Assembly: GCA_003601835.1 (NCBI GenBank)
Contig: PIYB01000005.1
Coordinates: 1 to 38,358, forward strand
Source: Candidatus Bathyarchaeota archaeon
GTDB taxonomy: Archaea > Thermoproteota > Bathyarchaeia > Bathyarchaeales > DTEX01
Direction of reading: 5' to 3'
Length of the DNA: 38,358 nt
In this document: one piece after another, positions 22,569 to 30,642 of the stretch
Position numbering within the stretch: the stretch's first letter is position 1
How the letters are laid out: the number at the start of each line of letters is the position of its first letter
The notes under the pieces: model-generated
Databases searched by the model: none
Seen by the model: the letters and a program-made list of their open reading frames with translations, nothing else
What the model was told of the DNA's origin: nothing
Made by a program: the position numbers and the translations under genes

Positions 22569-23606
22569 CTAGTCCACAAAGCATTTTTTCGTGATGTTTT
22601 CTAAAATCTTGATGTGCTTCTTTATTCTCTGTTCGTTGTGGGAGAAGTTCATCACTGAGTTTATGATGTTTCTGTAAGGATGTTTGTTCTGAACGAGTTC
22701 AATGTATCGCATGCTAGGGGCATTGGGTGAGGTGCCTTGCAGCAGCCGCAGTATTGGCGATGTGATGAGCATCGCTGAGTATCTTGCCTGTAACATAGCT
22801 GCGTCGAGGTCTCTGCTTTCTATACAGTCTTGGGCGTTGAATAATTCGGTTTTTGCACCGTGAAGGGGTTTGCCCCATTTCAACCAGTCTGCTTTGCCTT
22901 TGCTGCGGGCTTCTTCAGCTATTTTTTCCCGCCAGTTTGAAATCTGCTGGACGGCGGATTCAACCTCGTTTCTTCGGATGAAACCTAGATTGTGGACTTC
23001 ACGGAATACGCCGTAAAAATCGGGGGCTATGTTTCGGAGGTTTGGAACATAATTCTTAGGCGGCACTATCTCCGTCACGTCTTTCTCAAGCAGTACTGCC
23101 TTTGCAATTTCTTCGGCGGCTTTCCTTGTCTCAAGTTCAGCTCCTTCAAGTTCCTTCTTTTCAAGAAGATTCCGGGCGAACTGTAAGCTTTTGCATGCTT
23201 GTTCCAGCAACGATTTCATGTGCGAACGCGGTAGCCTACGGGTTTGTGCATGCGTCTTGAACCGTTGAAGGATGCCTTTTGGATCATAGACGATTTTTCC
23301 GTGTCTCATAACCTCAAAGATGAAAGCATCAGAGAGCACGTTTCCTAGGTCGCCGGAAAATGGTTTGCCGAAAACCTTCAGAGGCCACCTGTGAATCTCT
23401 AGTGGAATTCCCTTTCTTGTTTGTCTTGTTCTTGAATGTCCTTCAGTGTCCTTTCCAACTACGAGCAGGTCAAGGTCACTCGTTTCCCGTACTTTACCTT
23501 TGGCGAAGCTGCCGAAAACAAGTATTCCTACAACTTCCTTGTTCTGACTTTCCTGCCGAACGAAGTCTTCAACTAAGTCAGACATTCTCCTGAGTAAAGT
23601 GGACAT
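22569..23606 (-). CDS. Nucleotidyltransferase-HEPN fusion protein
   Basis: The N-terminal domain is a DNA-polymerase-beta-like (MNT) nucleotidyltransferase: GILVFGSFAKGKVRETSDLD gives the GS motif (32-33) and metal-binding D44 and D46. A HEPN-like helical region follows (about 125-205, SLLEQACKSLQFARNLLEKK ... ETRKAAEEIAKAVLL), and a second helical part (about 235-300) resembles another HEPN unit. The RNase motif of toxic HEPN proteins (R-x4-6-H) is not apparent. MNT/HEPN pairs act as toxin-antitoxin modules or nucleotidylate partners; a fused form is more often housekeeping or resistance-like. ATG at 23606 with a second ATG seven codons in. No partner toxin lies beside it. Confidence 0.8.
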   Translation of the reverse strand: MSTLLRRMSDLVEDFVRQESQNKEVVGILVFGSFAKGKVRETSDLDLLVVGKDTEGHSRTRQTRKGIPLEIHRWPLKVFGKPFSGDLGNVLSDAFIFEVMRHGKIVYDPKGILQRFKTHAQTRRLPRSHMKSLLEQACKSLQFARNLLEKKELEGAELETRKAAEEIAKAVLLEKDVTEIVPPKNYVPNLRNIAPDFYGVFREVHNLGFIRRNEVESAVQQISNWREKIAEEARSKGKADWLKWGKPLHGAKTELFNAQDCIESRDLDAAMLQARYSAMLITSPILRLLQGTSPNAPSMRYIELVQNKHPYRNIINSVMNFSHNEQRIKKHIKILENITKKCFVD

Positions 23607-23638
23607 GATTCAACAAAACAATATGTTGTTCTCTTATG

Positions 23639-23651
23639 CAATAAAATCTTT
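23639..23651 (-). promoter_or_regulatory. TATA-box-like element of the nucleotidyltransferase gene
   Basis: On the minus strand AAAGATTTTATTG is centred about 38 bases before the ATG at 23606, predicting a leader of about 12 bases. Confidence 0.35.
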
Positions 23652-23753
23652 TTCGGCAACCCATAAAACCATAAACAACATAACATAATAGGAGAAAAAC
23701 TAACTTTTGAAGCAGGCTGGCTGTTAAAGGAAAAAACCTAGTCACAAGGGTTC

Positions 23754-23777
23754 AGGCTAGCATTTTATTCCTAGCCT
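23754..23777. repeat. Inverted repeat / hairpin
   Basis: AGGCTAG (23754-23760) and CTAGCCT (23771-23777) are perfect inverted copies around a 10-base loop. It is far from both neighbouring starts, so it could be an RNA hairpin or protein site. Confidence 0.4.
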
Positions 23778-24181
23778 TCGCCACGTGTTCTGTATGTTGC
23801 GGAGAAAATTTACTCATGTTCCAGGTCTTTTTAGGCATAAACCTGTTTTTTGGCTCAAAACGGCTATACTTGTGTAAAGAGGGGGTGAAAGAACATGAGT
23901 GGATGCGAGGAAAAGGAGGAGGAAGAGGAATGCGAGTAATCTATGTATCCCTCGGTTTTAAACCTGAATATCCCCTTTTTTGTTTTGACACAGACACGAA
24001 AAACTCGTGATCGTTACATGTTCACATGAATGCTGGCTGAAAAGGCAAAGCGTGAATCTTTTAAGGAACCATAATGATCTGAGAGAACCGATTTATGAAC
24101 AAAAAAGAAAAGCAGCGTCCTTCATCTATGTTTCTGTCGGCTTAGCTAAAATAGGCGGAATGTTAACCGCAACAAGGCTTA

Positions 24182-24190
24182 GATTTATTA
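24182..24190 (+). promoter_or_regulatory. TATA-box-like element of the MFS gene
   Basis: GATTTATTA after CAAGGCTTA is centred at about 24186, predicting a start near 24212 and a leader of about 36 bases with GGAAAGCTGGA before the ATG. Confidence 0.4.
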
Positions 24191-24247
24191 GCACATGATT
24201 CAGCGTTAAAGAATAAAAGCAGCAGTTGGAAACGGGAAAGCTGGAAG

Positions 24248-25468
24248 ATGCCATCTGCCCACACAGGTTCAGAAAAGTATTTCTTCTTGGTAATGTGCGT
24301 TATGGGAGCCTGTGCTATCCTCAGCTCCACCATGTCTAAAAACCCGGTTCTTAACCCCTTCGCCGAAAGCCTTGGGACTCCTGAAGCTTTCATGGGGTTT
24401 GTTGCTGCTGCTTCCACCATACCGGGTGTTTTAATCAGCCTTCCAGCTGGATCATTGTCTGATGTTTTCGGAAGGAAAAAGGTTCTCTTAGCTTCCACCA
24501 TCATCTTTGCTTCAGCTCCCTTCCTTTACGTTATCATCACTTCTTGGTGGCAACTGGTGCTGGTCCGTTTCTATCATGGGTTCGCAACGGCAATCTTCAT
24601 ACCCGTAGCAAGAGCTGCTCTAGCAGAGCATTACCCGTCCCAAAAAGGAGAAAAAATATCGATATTCACGTCAGCAACCATCGTAGGACGCAGCATCGCC
24701 CCGTTCCTAGGTGGGTTCATACTTTCAATAACCATCTGGAACTACAGCACACTATATCTCGCTGTGGGCGTTGCCGGCATCTCAACCCTCTTCGCTACCT
24801 TAGTGTTCTTCAAGGAAGAAGACAAAACTGCAGAAGAACATCCTGTTGGAACATCTTTTAAGCGTTTCCGAGAAAGCGAATCAGTTCGTGGATGGAAAGC
24901 AGTCCTGCTGAACCTTAACATTCTGGTTGTGAGCAGCACAGAAGCCGCGGCACGATACGTTTACGGAGCCCTAGAATTCTTTCTCGTTGGATACCTGAAA
25001 AATGTGGCTAAGCTTGATCCTTCATTGATTGGAACAATCATGGGCATGCAAACAGTTTTGATTCCGGTCATCAGCCCTTTCATGGGCAGACTTTCCGATA
25101 AGATAGGGAGAAAAATCCTTATACTCGCAGGTTTGACGATAAGCGGCCTCGTTCTGATCGCTCTTCCCTTCGCGGCTGGTTTCGCTGCTTACCTAGCTAT
25201 CTCAGTGATCTATGGACTTGGGTTCTCAATGGTTCTGTCTTCCACACCAGCGTTGGTAAGCGACCTCACAACCAAAGAATCCTACGGGGCAGCTATGGGA
25301 TTCCTCGGAACCGTGATGGACGTGGGACAGATGCTGGGCCCCATAATCACCGGTTTCATACTAGCCACATTCGGCTATTCAAGCTCCTTCTTTTCCTTAG
25401 GAGCAACTCTTCTAGGAGTCTGCGCGTTATTCGCGCTTCACCAAAAGATGGCTGGAAAACCCGCTTGA
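24248..25468 (+). CDS. Major facilitator superfamily transporter
   Basis: A 406-residue membrane protein with about twelve hydrophobic segments. MFS motif A occurs twice, as expected for two homologous halves: GSLSDVFGRKKVLL after helix 2 and GRLSDKIGRKILIL after helix 8. The first helix region carries SKNPVLNPFAESLG and the fourth VRFYHGFATAIFIPVARAAL, resembling drug/multidrug proton antiporters (DHA1-like). The substrate cannot be told from sequence. It ends 13 bases from the convergent ChrB-type gene, a pairing that could suggest metal or oxyanion resistance, but this is only neighbourhood inference. Confidence 0.88.
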   Translation: MPSAHTGSEKYFFLVMCVMGACAILSSTMSKNPVLNPFAESLGTPEAFMGFVAAASTIPGVLISLPAGSLSDVFGRKKVLLASTIIFASAPFLYVIITSWWQLVLVRFYHGFATAIFIPVARAALAEHYPSQKGEKISIFTSATIVGRSIAPFLGGFILSITIWNYSTLYLAVGVAGISTLFATLVFFKEEDKTAEEHPVGTSFKRFRESESVRGWKAVLLNLNILVVSSTEAAARYVYGALEFFLVGYLKNVAKLDPSLIGTIMGMQTVLIPVISPFMGRLSDKIGRKILILAGLTISGLVLIALPFAAGFAAYLAISVIYGLGFSMVLSSTPALVSDLTTKESYGAAMGFLGTVMDVGQMLGPIITGFILATFGYSSSFFSLGATLLGVCALFALHQKMAGKPA

Positions 25469-25481
25469 CGATGAGAGAGTC

Positions 25482-25922
25482 TTAACTTTTCTTTGATGCT
25501 GCTACCTTCAGAGAGCAAAAGGCGTAAAACGCGTCATAAACAGGAAATTGTTTTTCTATGTTGTCGTAATCGTCGGAGCTTATCAATCTGAAGCCTTCAG
25601 CTATGGCTACGAGTCCCCTTGACTGGGGTGTTAAATCCTTGTTCTTTGTATCGGCACCTCTGACGATTTTCGCAAGCTCCAGTAAAGCTCGGTCTTTCAA
25701 CCCATATCTCTCGATGATTGCGTCAAAGGTACATTTGTCGCCTTTATGTCCCAGCTCGGCTCCTTTAACATCGAAGGGTATAGCATCAAGTTTTTCAGCC
25801 ATCTCAAGCACTTTATCCGCAGCGACGAAGATGAACTCGGCGTCGGAGTCAACAAACTTCCTTATCAGCCATGGGCACGCAATACGTTCAACCATGGCAT
25901 GGCTACGAGTGATCCATCTCAT
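25482..25922 (-). CDS. Stand-alone ChrB C-terminal domain protein
   Basis: The 146-residue protein matches the C-terminal domain of ChrB, a regulator linked to chromate resistance in bacteria: ERIACPWLIRKFVDSDAEFI, PFDVKGAELGHKGDKCTFDA, YGLKDRALLELAKIVRGAD and a C-terminal YDAFYAFC. ChrB proteins carry an N-terminal half as well, which is absent here; free C-terminal domains are known as a separate family. Conserved Cys and His residues suggest metal or redox sensing. No ChrA chromate transporter is present; the neighbouring exporter is MFS, not CHR. ATG at 25922 preceded by AAGAAGG. Confidence 0.83.
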   Translation of the reverse strand: MRWITRSHAMVERIACPWLIRKFVDSDAEFIFVAADKVLEMAEKLDAIPFDVKGAELGHKGDKCTFDAIIERYGLKDRALLELAKIVRGADTKNKDLTPQSRGLVAIAEGFRLISSDDYDNIEKQFPVYDAFYAFCSLKVAASKKS

Positions 25923-26067
25923 GATAAAGCCTTCTTGATACTAGCTAGATGGTCTGACGACTTAAACGTTGCGAGCGCAAAAACAGCAGTCAACAACATA
26001 AAATGGGTGAAAAGAAAACACGGTGACCGAAAAAAATGTGGGCGGGCGGGAAAAAATTGTGGTGCAA

Positions 26068-27450
26068 CTACTCGGTTTTAAGCCATGGGTATAATGCCTT
26101 GAGCTTCCGCATTGCTTCTTTGACTTTCTCTTCGGGGTACTCGTATGGTTGAAGCTTTCCAGCGAGATAGTCGTCGAAGGCTTGCATGTCGAAGTGTCCG
26201 TGGCCGCAAAGCAGGAACAAGATCGTCTTTTCTTCCCCTGTTTCTTTGCATCTCAGAGCTTCATCAATGGCAGCTTTAATAGCGTGTGCAGGCTCCGGCG
26301 CCGGGATCAACCCTTCAGTTTTGATGAAAAGGTTTGCTGCGTTGAAAACATCCATCTGGTTGTATGCCACTGTTTTAACCACGCCTTCCTCGTTAAGCAG
26401 CGAAATCGTGGGCGCTATCCCGTGGTAACGCAGTCCACCAGCATGAATCGGCGGCGGTATAAACATGTGTCCAAGCGTGTGCATTTTGAACATCGGGGTC
26501 ATCCGTGCTGTGTCCCCATGGTCATAGATGTATGCTCCCTTCGTCACCGATGGACATGCTGTCGATTCTACGGCTAGAAACTTGACATCTTTTGAAGCCT
26601 TGCCAGAAACCTTGTCGTAGTAAAAGGGCCAATATAAACCGGAAAAGCTGCTTCCGCCGCCTATGCATCCGATGATGATGTCTGGGTAGTCGTCCACCTG
26701 TTCAAGCTGCATCTGCGCTTCCTGTCCTATGACTGTTTGGTGTAAAAGAACATGGTTGACAACGCTTCCAATCGAGTATTTCACGTCTTCATGAGTAACC
26801 GCATCTTCTACAGCTTCGCTTATGGCTATGCCGAGGCTGCCAGGGCTGTCAGGATCTTCTTTCAAGATGCTTCTTCCACTGTTTGTTTTCTCGCTGGGAC
26901 TCGCATAGACCTCTGCGCCCCACGATTCCATCATCACCCTTCGGTAAGGCTTCTGGTTGTAGCTCACCTTCACCATGTACACCGTGGATTTCATGTTAAA
27001 CATCGTGCAGCTAAAAGCCAACGCGGATCCCCATTGGCCTGCGCCTGTTTCCGTGGACAGTCTTTGCACGCCTTCCTCTTTTGCGTAGTAGGCTTGGGCT
27101 ACAGCTGTGTTAGGTTTGTGGCTTCCAGGCGGGCTTACGCCTTCATATTTGTAGTAGATCCTTGCAGGGGTGCCAAGGGCTTTCTCAAGTTTCTCCGCTC
27201 TGTAAAGCGGTGTAGGTCTCCAAAGCCGGTAGACATTGCGTACTTCGTCAGGTATGGGGATGAATCGTTCTTGACTTACCTCTTGCATCACGCATTCTTT
27301 TGGGAAGAGCGCTATAAGCTGCGCTGGTTCAATAGGTTTCTGTGTTGCAGGGTTGATTGGTAGGGGCAACGGCTTCGGCAAATCGGGTTGAATGTTGTAC
27401 CATTGTTTGGGAATTCGCTCTTCGTCTAGGAGTATCTTTTTAGGTGCCAT
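26068..27450 (-). CDS. trpB2: Tryptophan synthase beta chain 2 (TrpB2)
   Basis: TrpB2 joins indole and serine to tryptophan with PLP and, unlike TrpB1, generally works without TrpA. The protein has the long N-terminal part of the TrpB2 family, the PLP lysine K112 in [10 protein letters not shown], the phosphate-binding [11 protein letters not shown] and the C-terminal [10 protein letters not shown]. No other trp biosynthesis gene is in the window, which suits a salvage role. Start choice: the frame is open to a TTG at 27498, but the TATA box at 27502-27512 places transcription near 27480, downstream of that TTG, so the ATG at 27450 ([10 protein letters not shown]) is the start. A TGTACA-type operator lies just upstream of the TATA box. 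Confidence 0.94.
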   Translation of the reverse strand: MAPKKILLDEERIPKQWYNIQPDLPKPLPLPINPATQKPIEPAQLIALFPKECVMQEVSQERFIPIPDEVRNVYRLWRPTPLYRAEKLEKALGTPARIYYKYEGVSPPGSHKPNTAVAQAYYAKEEGVQRLSTETGAGQWGSALAFSCTMFNMKSTVYMVKVSYNQKPYRRVMMESWGAEVYASPSEKTNSGRSILKEDPDSPGSLGIAISEAVEDAVTHEDVKYSIGSVVNHVLLHQTVIGQEAQMQLEQVDDYPDIIIGCIGGGSSFSGLYWPFYYDKVSGKASKDVKFLAVESTACPSVTKGAYIYDHGDTARMTPMFKMHTLGHMFIPPPIHAGGLRYHGIAPTISLLNEEGVVKTVAYNQMDVFNAANLFIKTEGLIPAPEPAHAIKAAIDEALRCKETGEEKTILFLLCGHGHFDMQAFDDYLAGKLQPYEYPEEKVKEAMRKLKALYPWLKTE

Positions 27451-27501
27451 TTTTGTTTCGCATCCATCCAATTTATGAGTTAAGTATTGGACGTTCAAGC
27501 A

Positions 27502-27512
27502 CTATTTAAGCC
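27502..27512 (-). promoter_or_regulatory. BRE/TATA box of trpB2
   Basis: On the minus strand the sequence is GGCTTAAATAG, a good archaeal TATA element preceded by purines. It predicts a start about 27480 and a 30-base leader before the ATG at 27450. Confidence 0.55.
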
Positions 27513-27517
27513 TTTTG

Positions 27518-27532
27518 TGTACAAAATTGTAC
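27518..27532 (-). promoter_or_regulatory. TGTACA-type inverted repeat, candidate TRP box operator
   Basis: GTACAAAATTGTAC (27519-27532) is two perfect inverted hexamers, GTACAA and TTGTAC, separated by two bases; with the preceding T one half reads TGTACA. It ends six bases upstream of the trpB2 TATA box. In Methanothermobacter the regulator TrpY binds TRP boxes of sequence TGTACA at trp promoters including trpB2. No trpY-like gene is in this window, so regulation is inferred from site and position. Confidence 0.5.
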
Positions 27533-27580
27533 GTTGAAGTCGCTAGGACCTTAAGAAACCGCAAAATGTAACTCAAATAT

Positions 27581-27712
27581 ATGAATGCGTGCGTCTCCGT
27601 TGGGAATGAACCGCTTGTTATGCTTGTTTTTGTAACGCCTAATGAACCTAACGATGAAGTCTCTCTGTCAAAAGAAAAAGTAGAATTCCCGGACCCCAGT
27701 AGCCTCCGTTAA
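27581..27712 (+). CDS. Possible short ORF (43 codons)
   Basis: ATG at 27581 opens 43 codons with protein-like composition (NEPLVMLVFVTPNEPNDEVS in the middle) ending TAA at 27712. A TATA-like CAAATATATG overlaps its start, so it would need an upstream promoter, and no ribosome site is seen. Probably chance or a relic. Confidence 0.2.
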   Translation: MNACVSVGNEPLVMLVFVTPNEPNDEVSLSKEKVEFPDPSSLR

Positions 27713-27726
27713 CCATACTGATTTAC

Positions 27727-27737
27727 GGTATATATCA
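27727..27737 (+). promoter_or_regulatory. TATA-box-like element of the sensor operon
   Basis: GGTATATATC centred at about 27732 predicts a start near 27758 and a leader of about 60 bases before the GTG at 27821. Two copies of CATTTTTG (27751-27758 and 27771-27778) follow closely and could be a regulator site. Confidence 0.45.
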
Positions 27738-27820
27738 CGAGTTCGTAACTCATTTTTGTTCAGACTTGTTCATTTTTGACTGCGAAGCCGGGCGATGCTG
27801 AGAATTAGCGGTGTACTAAA

Positions 27821-28261
27821 GTGAGCCATCTCAGTCAAAACAGGCCGCAGTATAAAACCCGAACTCTGGACGAGTTCGATGAACTGCTATTGCAGATCAT
27901 GGACGATGTGATAAGAGCTTCTCTCGGAGACAGAAGCGCAAGGATGATTTACGCTCACCTTAAACGGATGCTCGGTTCAAGAACAAAGATCCCTTCTAAC
28001 CTCGACGCTTTTTCTTTAGAGCTAAGAAAGATCCTTTCAGATACCGGACCTCGTTTCAGCTTATCTAAAGGCATATCAGCTTGGGGCACAGCCGCACTGA
28101 TCGAGCGAACGATTGCTAAATGGGTTTGCAAGAAGCTAGGGATACCTTTTACCGCTGTTGGCCCCATAGATTTTTCGTCTTTTATGAAGGATTTGAAGGA
28201 TCTTTACAAAGAAAAGTTGCCGGAATCTGACTCTTTACCGAAAAAGGAGGTGAGCGTTTGA
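27821..28261 (+). CDS. Small signal-transduction-associated protein, NitrOD5-like
   Basis: A 146-residue protein whose central part (about residues 18-105) has the pattern of the archaeal NitrOD5-type output domain: LLQIMDDVIRASLGDRSARM, IYAHLKRMLG, then a C-terminal segment ending ALIERTIAKWVCKKLGI. These domains were described in archaeal signalling proteins and are often next to or fused with sensor kinases; their molecular role is unknown. Here the gene starts with GTG and its stop overlaps the start of the histidine kinase, with AAAGGAGGTGA at 28244-28254 inside its 3' end. The family name is a recollection of pattern and should be checked by profile search. Confidence 0.6.
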   Translation: MSHLSQNRPQYKTRTLDEFDELLLQIMDDVIRASLGDRSARMIYAHLKRMLGSRTKIPSNLDAFSLELRKILSDTGPRFSLSKGISAWGTAALIERTIAKWVCKKLGIPFTAVGPIDFSSFMKDLKDLYKEKLPESDSLPKKEVSV

Positions 28262-30642
28262 AGAGCAATATGGCGGGCATCTTAGCATTTAGCCATGTTG
28301 GAAACAGGAAGATGATGCGAGAGAAGGAGGGAACGGACGCCGAGGTGCAAGACGCTTTTGTTGAGTCAGGAATTAGGTTAAGAAAGATTTTTGAGAATTT
28401 GAGCGAAGCCGTGATCTATATTGACAAGTACGGAAAAATCCTTGATTTAAACAGGAAAGCGTTGGAGCTATACGGCGGTTCAAAAGAAGAACTGTTAGGA
28501 AAGCATTTTACGCGCGTAAACATTTTTTCTCCTAAAAACATGTTAACGCTGATGAAGAATTTTAAGAAGATCCTTTCCGGCGAAGAAACTAGGGTGAACG
28601 TTTCTTTCAAAAACAAAAAGGGTCAAAACCTTTCTCTGCAATGCTCAACCTACGCCGTGAGAATAAACGGTGAACTGGACGGTTTTTTGGTTATTCTCAC
28701 AGACATCACTGAACGTAGAAAAGCGGAATTGCAGGCTAAAGAGGCTCGTGAATATGCTGAGGACATTGTTGAAACGATACGTGAGCCTCTTGTTGTGTTG
28801 GACAAGGATCTCCGTGTAGTCTCAGCTAACAGCGCTTTCTACCGAACTTTTAAGGTGACACCTGAAAGGGTTGAGAAACATTCCATTTACGAACTGAGCA
28901 AGTACAAGTTGGACATTGCAGAGCTACGTACTCGGTTGCAACAGGTTCTCGCTGAGAACGTTGCTATTGAAGATTTTGAGGTTGAGCATAACTTTCCGAA
29001 GATCGGATGGCGGATAATGCCGTTGAACGCTCGGCGGGTATCCAGTAAAACGAACAAGGAGCCTTTGATTCTTCTTGCCATAGAGGATGGCACTAGACGC
29101 AAAGAAGCGGAGAAAGAGCTGTTATTCCAGCGGAAACTGTTTGACGCGTTGATGGACAACATTCCTGACGCAATCTACTTCAAAGATGCAGAATCCCGTT
29201 TCATCAGAATCAATAAAGCGCATGCGATGAGAATGGGGCTTAAAGCTCCTGAAGAAGCAATAGGAAAAATGGACTTCGACTTCTATCCGCTGGAGTTTGC
29301 TCAGAAAGCCTATGAGGACGAGCAGAACATTGTTAAAACCGGCAAGCCGCTTCTCAGAAAAACCGAGCGTATCGTGGACAAGAACGGGCAGGTTCGATGG
29401 GTTTCAGCCACAAAGGTGCCGATCAGGGATGATCTGGGTCAAGTTGTGGGAATAGTCGGCATCTCCCGGGACATCACGAAGCTCAAACAGATGGAAAAAA
29501 AGCTGAGAAAATATTCTCAACGTTTAGAGGAGATGGTTAAGGAGAGAACTAGGCAGCTGAGAAAAAGCGAGGAGAAATATCGTAGGCTCATACAACACAT
29601 ACCCGATGTAACGTGGACATCCACCCAAGAAGGCAAGACTATATTCATCAGCGACAACGTGAAACAGGTGTTTGGGTATACCCCGGAAGAAATTTACAGA
29701 AAAGGCGAACGCCTATGGTTTGGAAGAATCCATCCTGACGATTTAGAAAAGGTAAAGAAAGCATACAAAGCATTGTTTGAGAAGGGAGAACCATACGAGG
29801 TTGAATACAGAATCAGAAGGAAAGACGGAAAATGGATCTGGTTGTACGATAGAGCGAGGACCACTTACTGGAACGCTGGTCGACGGTACGCTGATGGCGC
29901 CTTCTCAGACATCACTGAACGCAAAGAGCTTGAAGAACGGCTAAAAAAGGCTGAAAGAATGGCTGCGATCGGTTCAACAGCGGCGATGGTCGGGCATGAT
30001 CTTCGTAATCCGCTTCAGGTAATGATGAACTTGGTTTACGTGGGGAAAAAGATAGTCAAGTCGATGCCGTCGTCGCTTGCATTTAAACCTCGGTTTGAGA
30101 AAATATGCGAGGCGATGGAGAGGCAAGTGCAGTACATGGACAAAATTGTTTCTGACCTTCAGGATTACGCGAGACCTATGCGGCTTGAATTAGCTGAGAC
30201 AAGCTTGTTAACCATTATGAAAAATGTGCTGAAAACACTAAGTATACCGAAAAACATCGAGGTGGCAGTAATGGTCCCTGAAGATTTCCCCGCCTTGTTA
30301 GTTGATTCTCATTTAATGACACGGGTTTTCACTAACTTGGTGTTGAACGCCTTCCAAGCTATGCCACAAGGCGGTCGGCTAACGATAGAAGCGTCACTAA
30401 CAGACAAAGAAGCGTTGGTGCACGTAAAAGACACAGGAATCGGAATAGAAAAGGAAAATATAAGCAAAATATTCAATCCTCTGTTCACTACGAAGGCGAA
30501 AGGGCAGGGGCTTGGTTTACCTGTTTGCAAAAGAATAGTTGAGGCTCATGGAGGCAGCATCACGGTTCAAAGTACTGTTAACAAGGGCACAATCTTCACT
30601 GTTAAGATACCGCTCAGACAGGAGGTGAAAAAGGGTGGATAA
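28258..30642 (+). CDS. Multi-PAS sensor histidine kinase
   Basis: A soluble 794-residue kinase with no membrane segment. Four PAS domains can be seen: about 38-155 (IFENLSEAVIYIDKYGKILD), 160-285 (ETIREPLVVLDKDLRVVSAN ... LLAIEDGTRR), 288-410 (NIPDAIYFKDAESRFIRINK) and 435-560 (HIPDVTWTSTQEGKTIFISD). Then comes the dimerisation helix with phospho-acceptor H580 in GHDLRNPLQ, and the ATPase domain with N box NLVLNAFQAMP, G1 DTGIGI and G2 GQGLGLPVCK. All motifs are intact. It probably senses a cytoplasmic redox or small-molecule signal. TTG start overlapping the upstream stop, with a strong GGAGGTGA ribosome site; the response regulator overlaps its 3' end. Confidence 0.95.
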   Translation: MKSNMAGILAFSHVGNRKMMREKEGTDAEVQDAFVESGIRLRKIFENLSEAVIYIDKYGKILDLNRKALELYGGSKEELLGKHFTRVNIFSPKNMLTLMKNFKKILSGEETRVNVSFKNKKGQNLSLQCSTYAVRINGELDGFLVILTDITERRKAELQAKEAREYAEDIVETIREPLVVLDKDLRVVSANSAFYRTFKVTPERVEKHSIYELSKYKLDIAELRTRLQQVLAENVAIEDFEVEHNFPKIGWRIMPLNARRVSSKTNKEPLILLAIEDGTRRKEAEKELLFQRKLFDALMDNIPDAIYFKDAESRFIRINKAHAMRMGLKAPEEAIGKMDFDFYPLEFAQKAYEDEQNIVKTGKPLLRKTERIVDKNGQVRWVSATKVPIRDDLGQVVGIVGISRDITKLKQMEKKLRKYSQRLEEMVKERTRQLRKSEEKYRRLIQHIPDVTWTSTQEGKTIFISDNVKQVFGYTPEEIYRKGERLWFGRIHPDDLEKVKKAYKALFEKGEPYEVEYRIRRKDGKWIWLYDRARTTYWNAGRRYADGAFSDITERKELEERLKKAERMAAIGSTAAMVGHDLRNPLQVMMNLVYVGKKIVKSMPSSLAFKPRFEKICEAMERQVQYMDKIVSDLQDYARPMRLELAETSLLTIMKNVLKTLSIPKNIEVAVMVPEDFPALLVDSHLMTRVFTNLVLNAFQAMPQGGRLTIEASLTDKEALVHVKDTGIGIEKENISKIFNPLFTTKAKGQGLGLPVCKRIVEAHGGSITVQSTVNKGTIFTVKIPLRQEVKKGG

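Larger units (their letters stand above)
23607..24247. other. Long intergenic region
   Basis: This 641-base space between two divergent genes holds promoters at both ends, a perfect 7-bp hairpin at 23754-23777, and two short open frames (23816-24010, 24007-24198) that lack ribosome sites and look non-coding. No RNA gene or mobile element is recognised. Confidence 0.4.

Noticed and set aside
22430-22579. N-terminal 50 residues of the Ig-like protein
   Set aside because: Cys/His/Pro-rich and overlapping the upstream gene's end; a leaderless GTG at 22429 gives a normal membrane-anchor start.
26752-27363. 203-codon frame antisense to trpB2
   Set aside because: It is the reverse reading of a clearly conserved gene; no start signal, no family.
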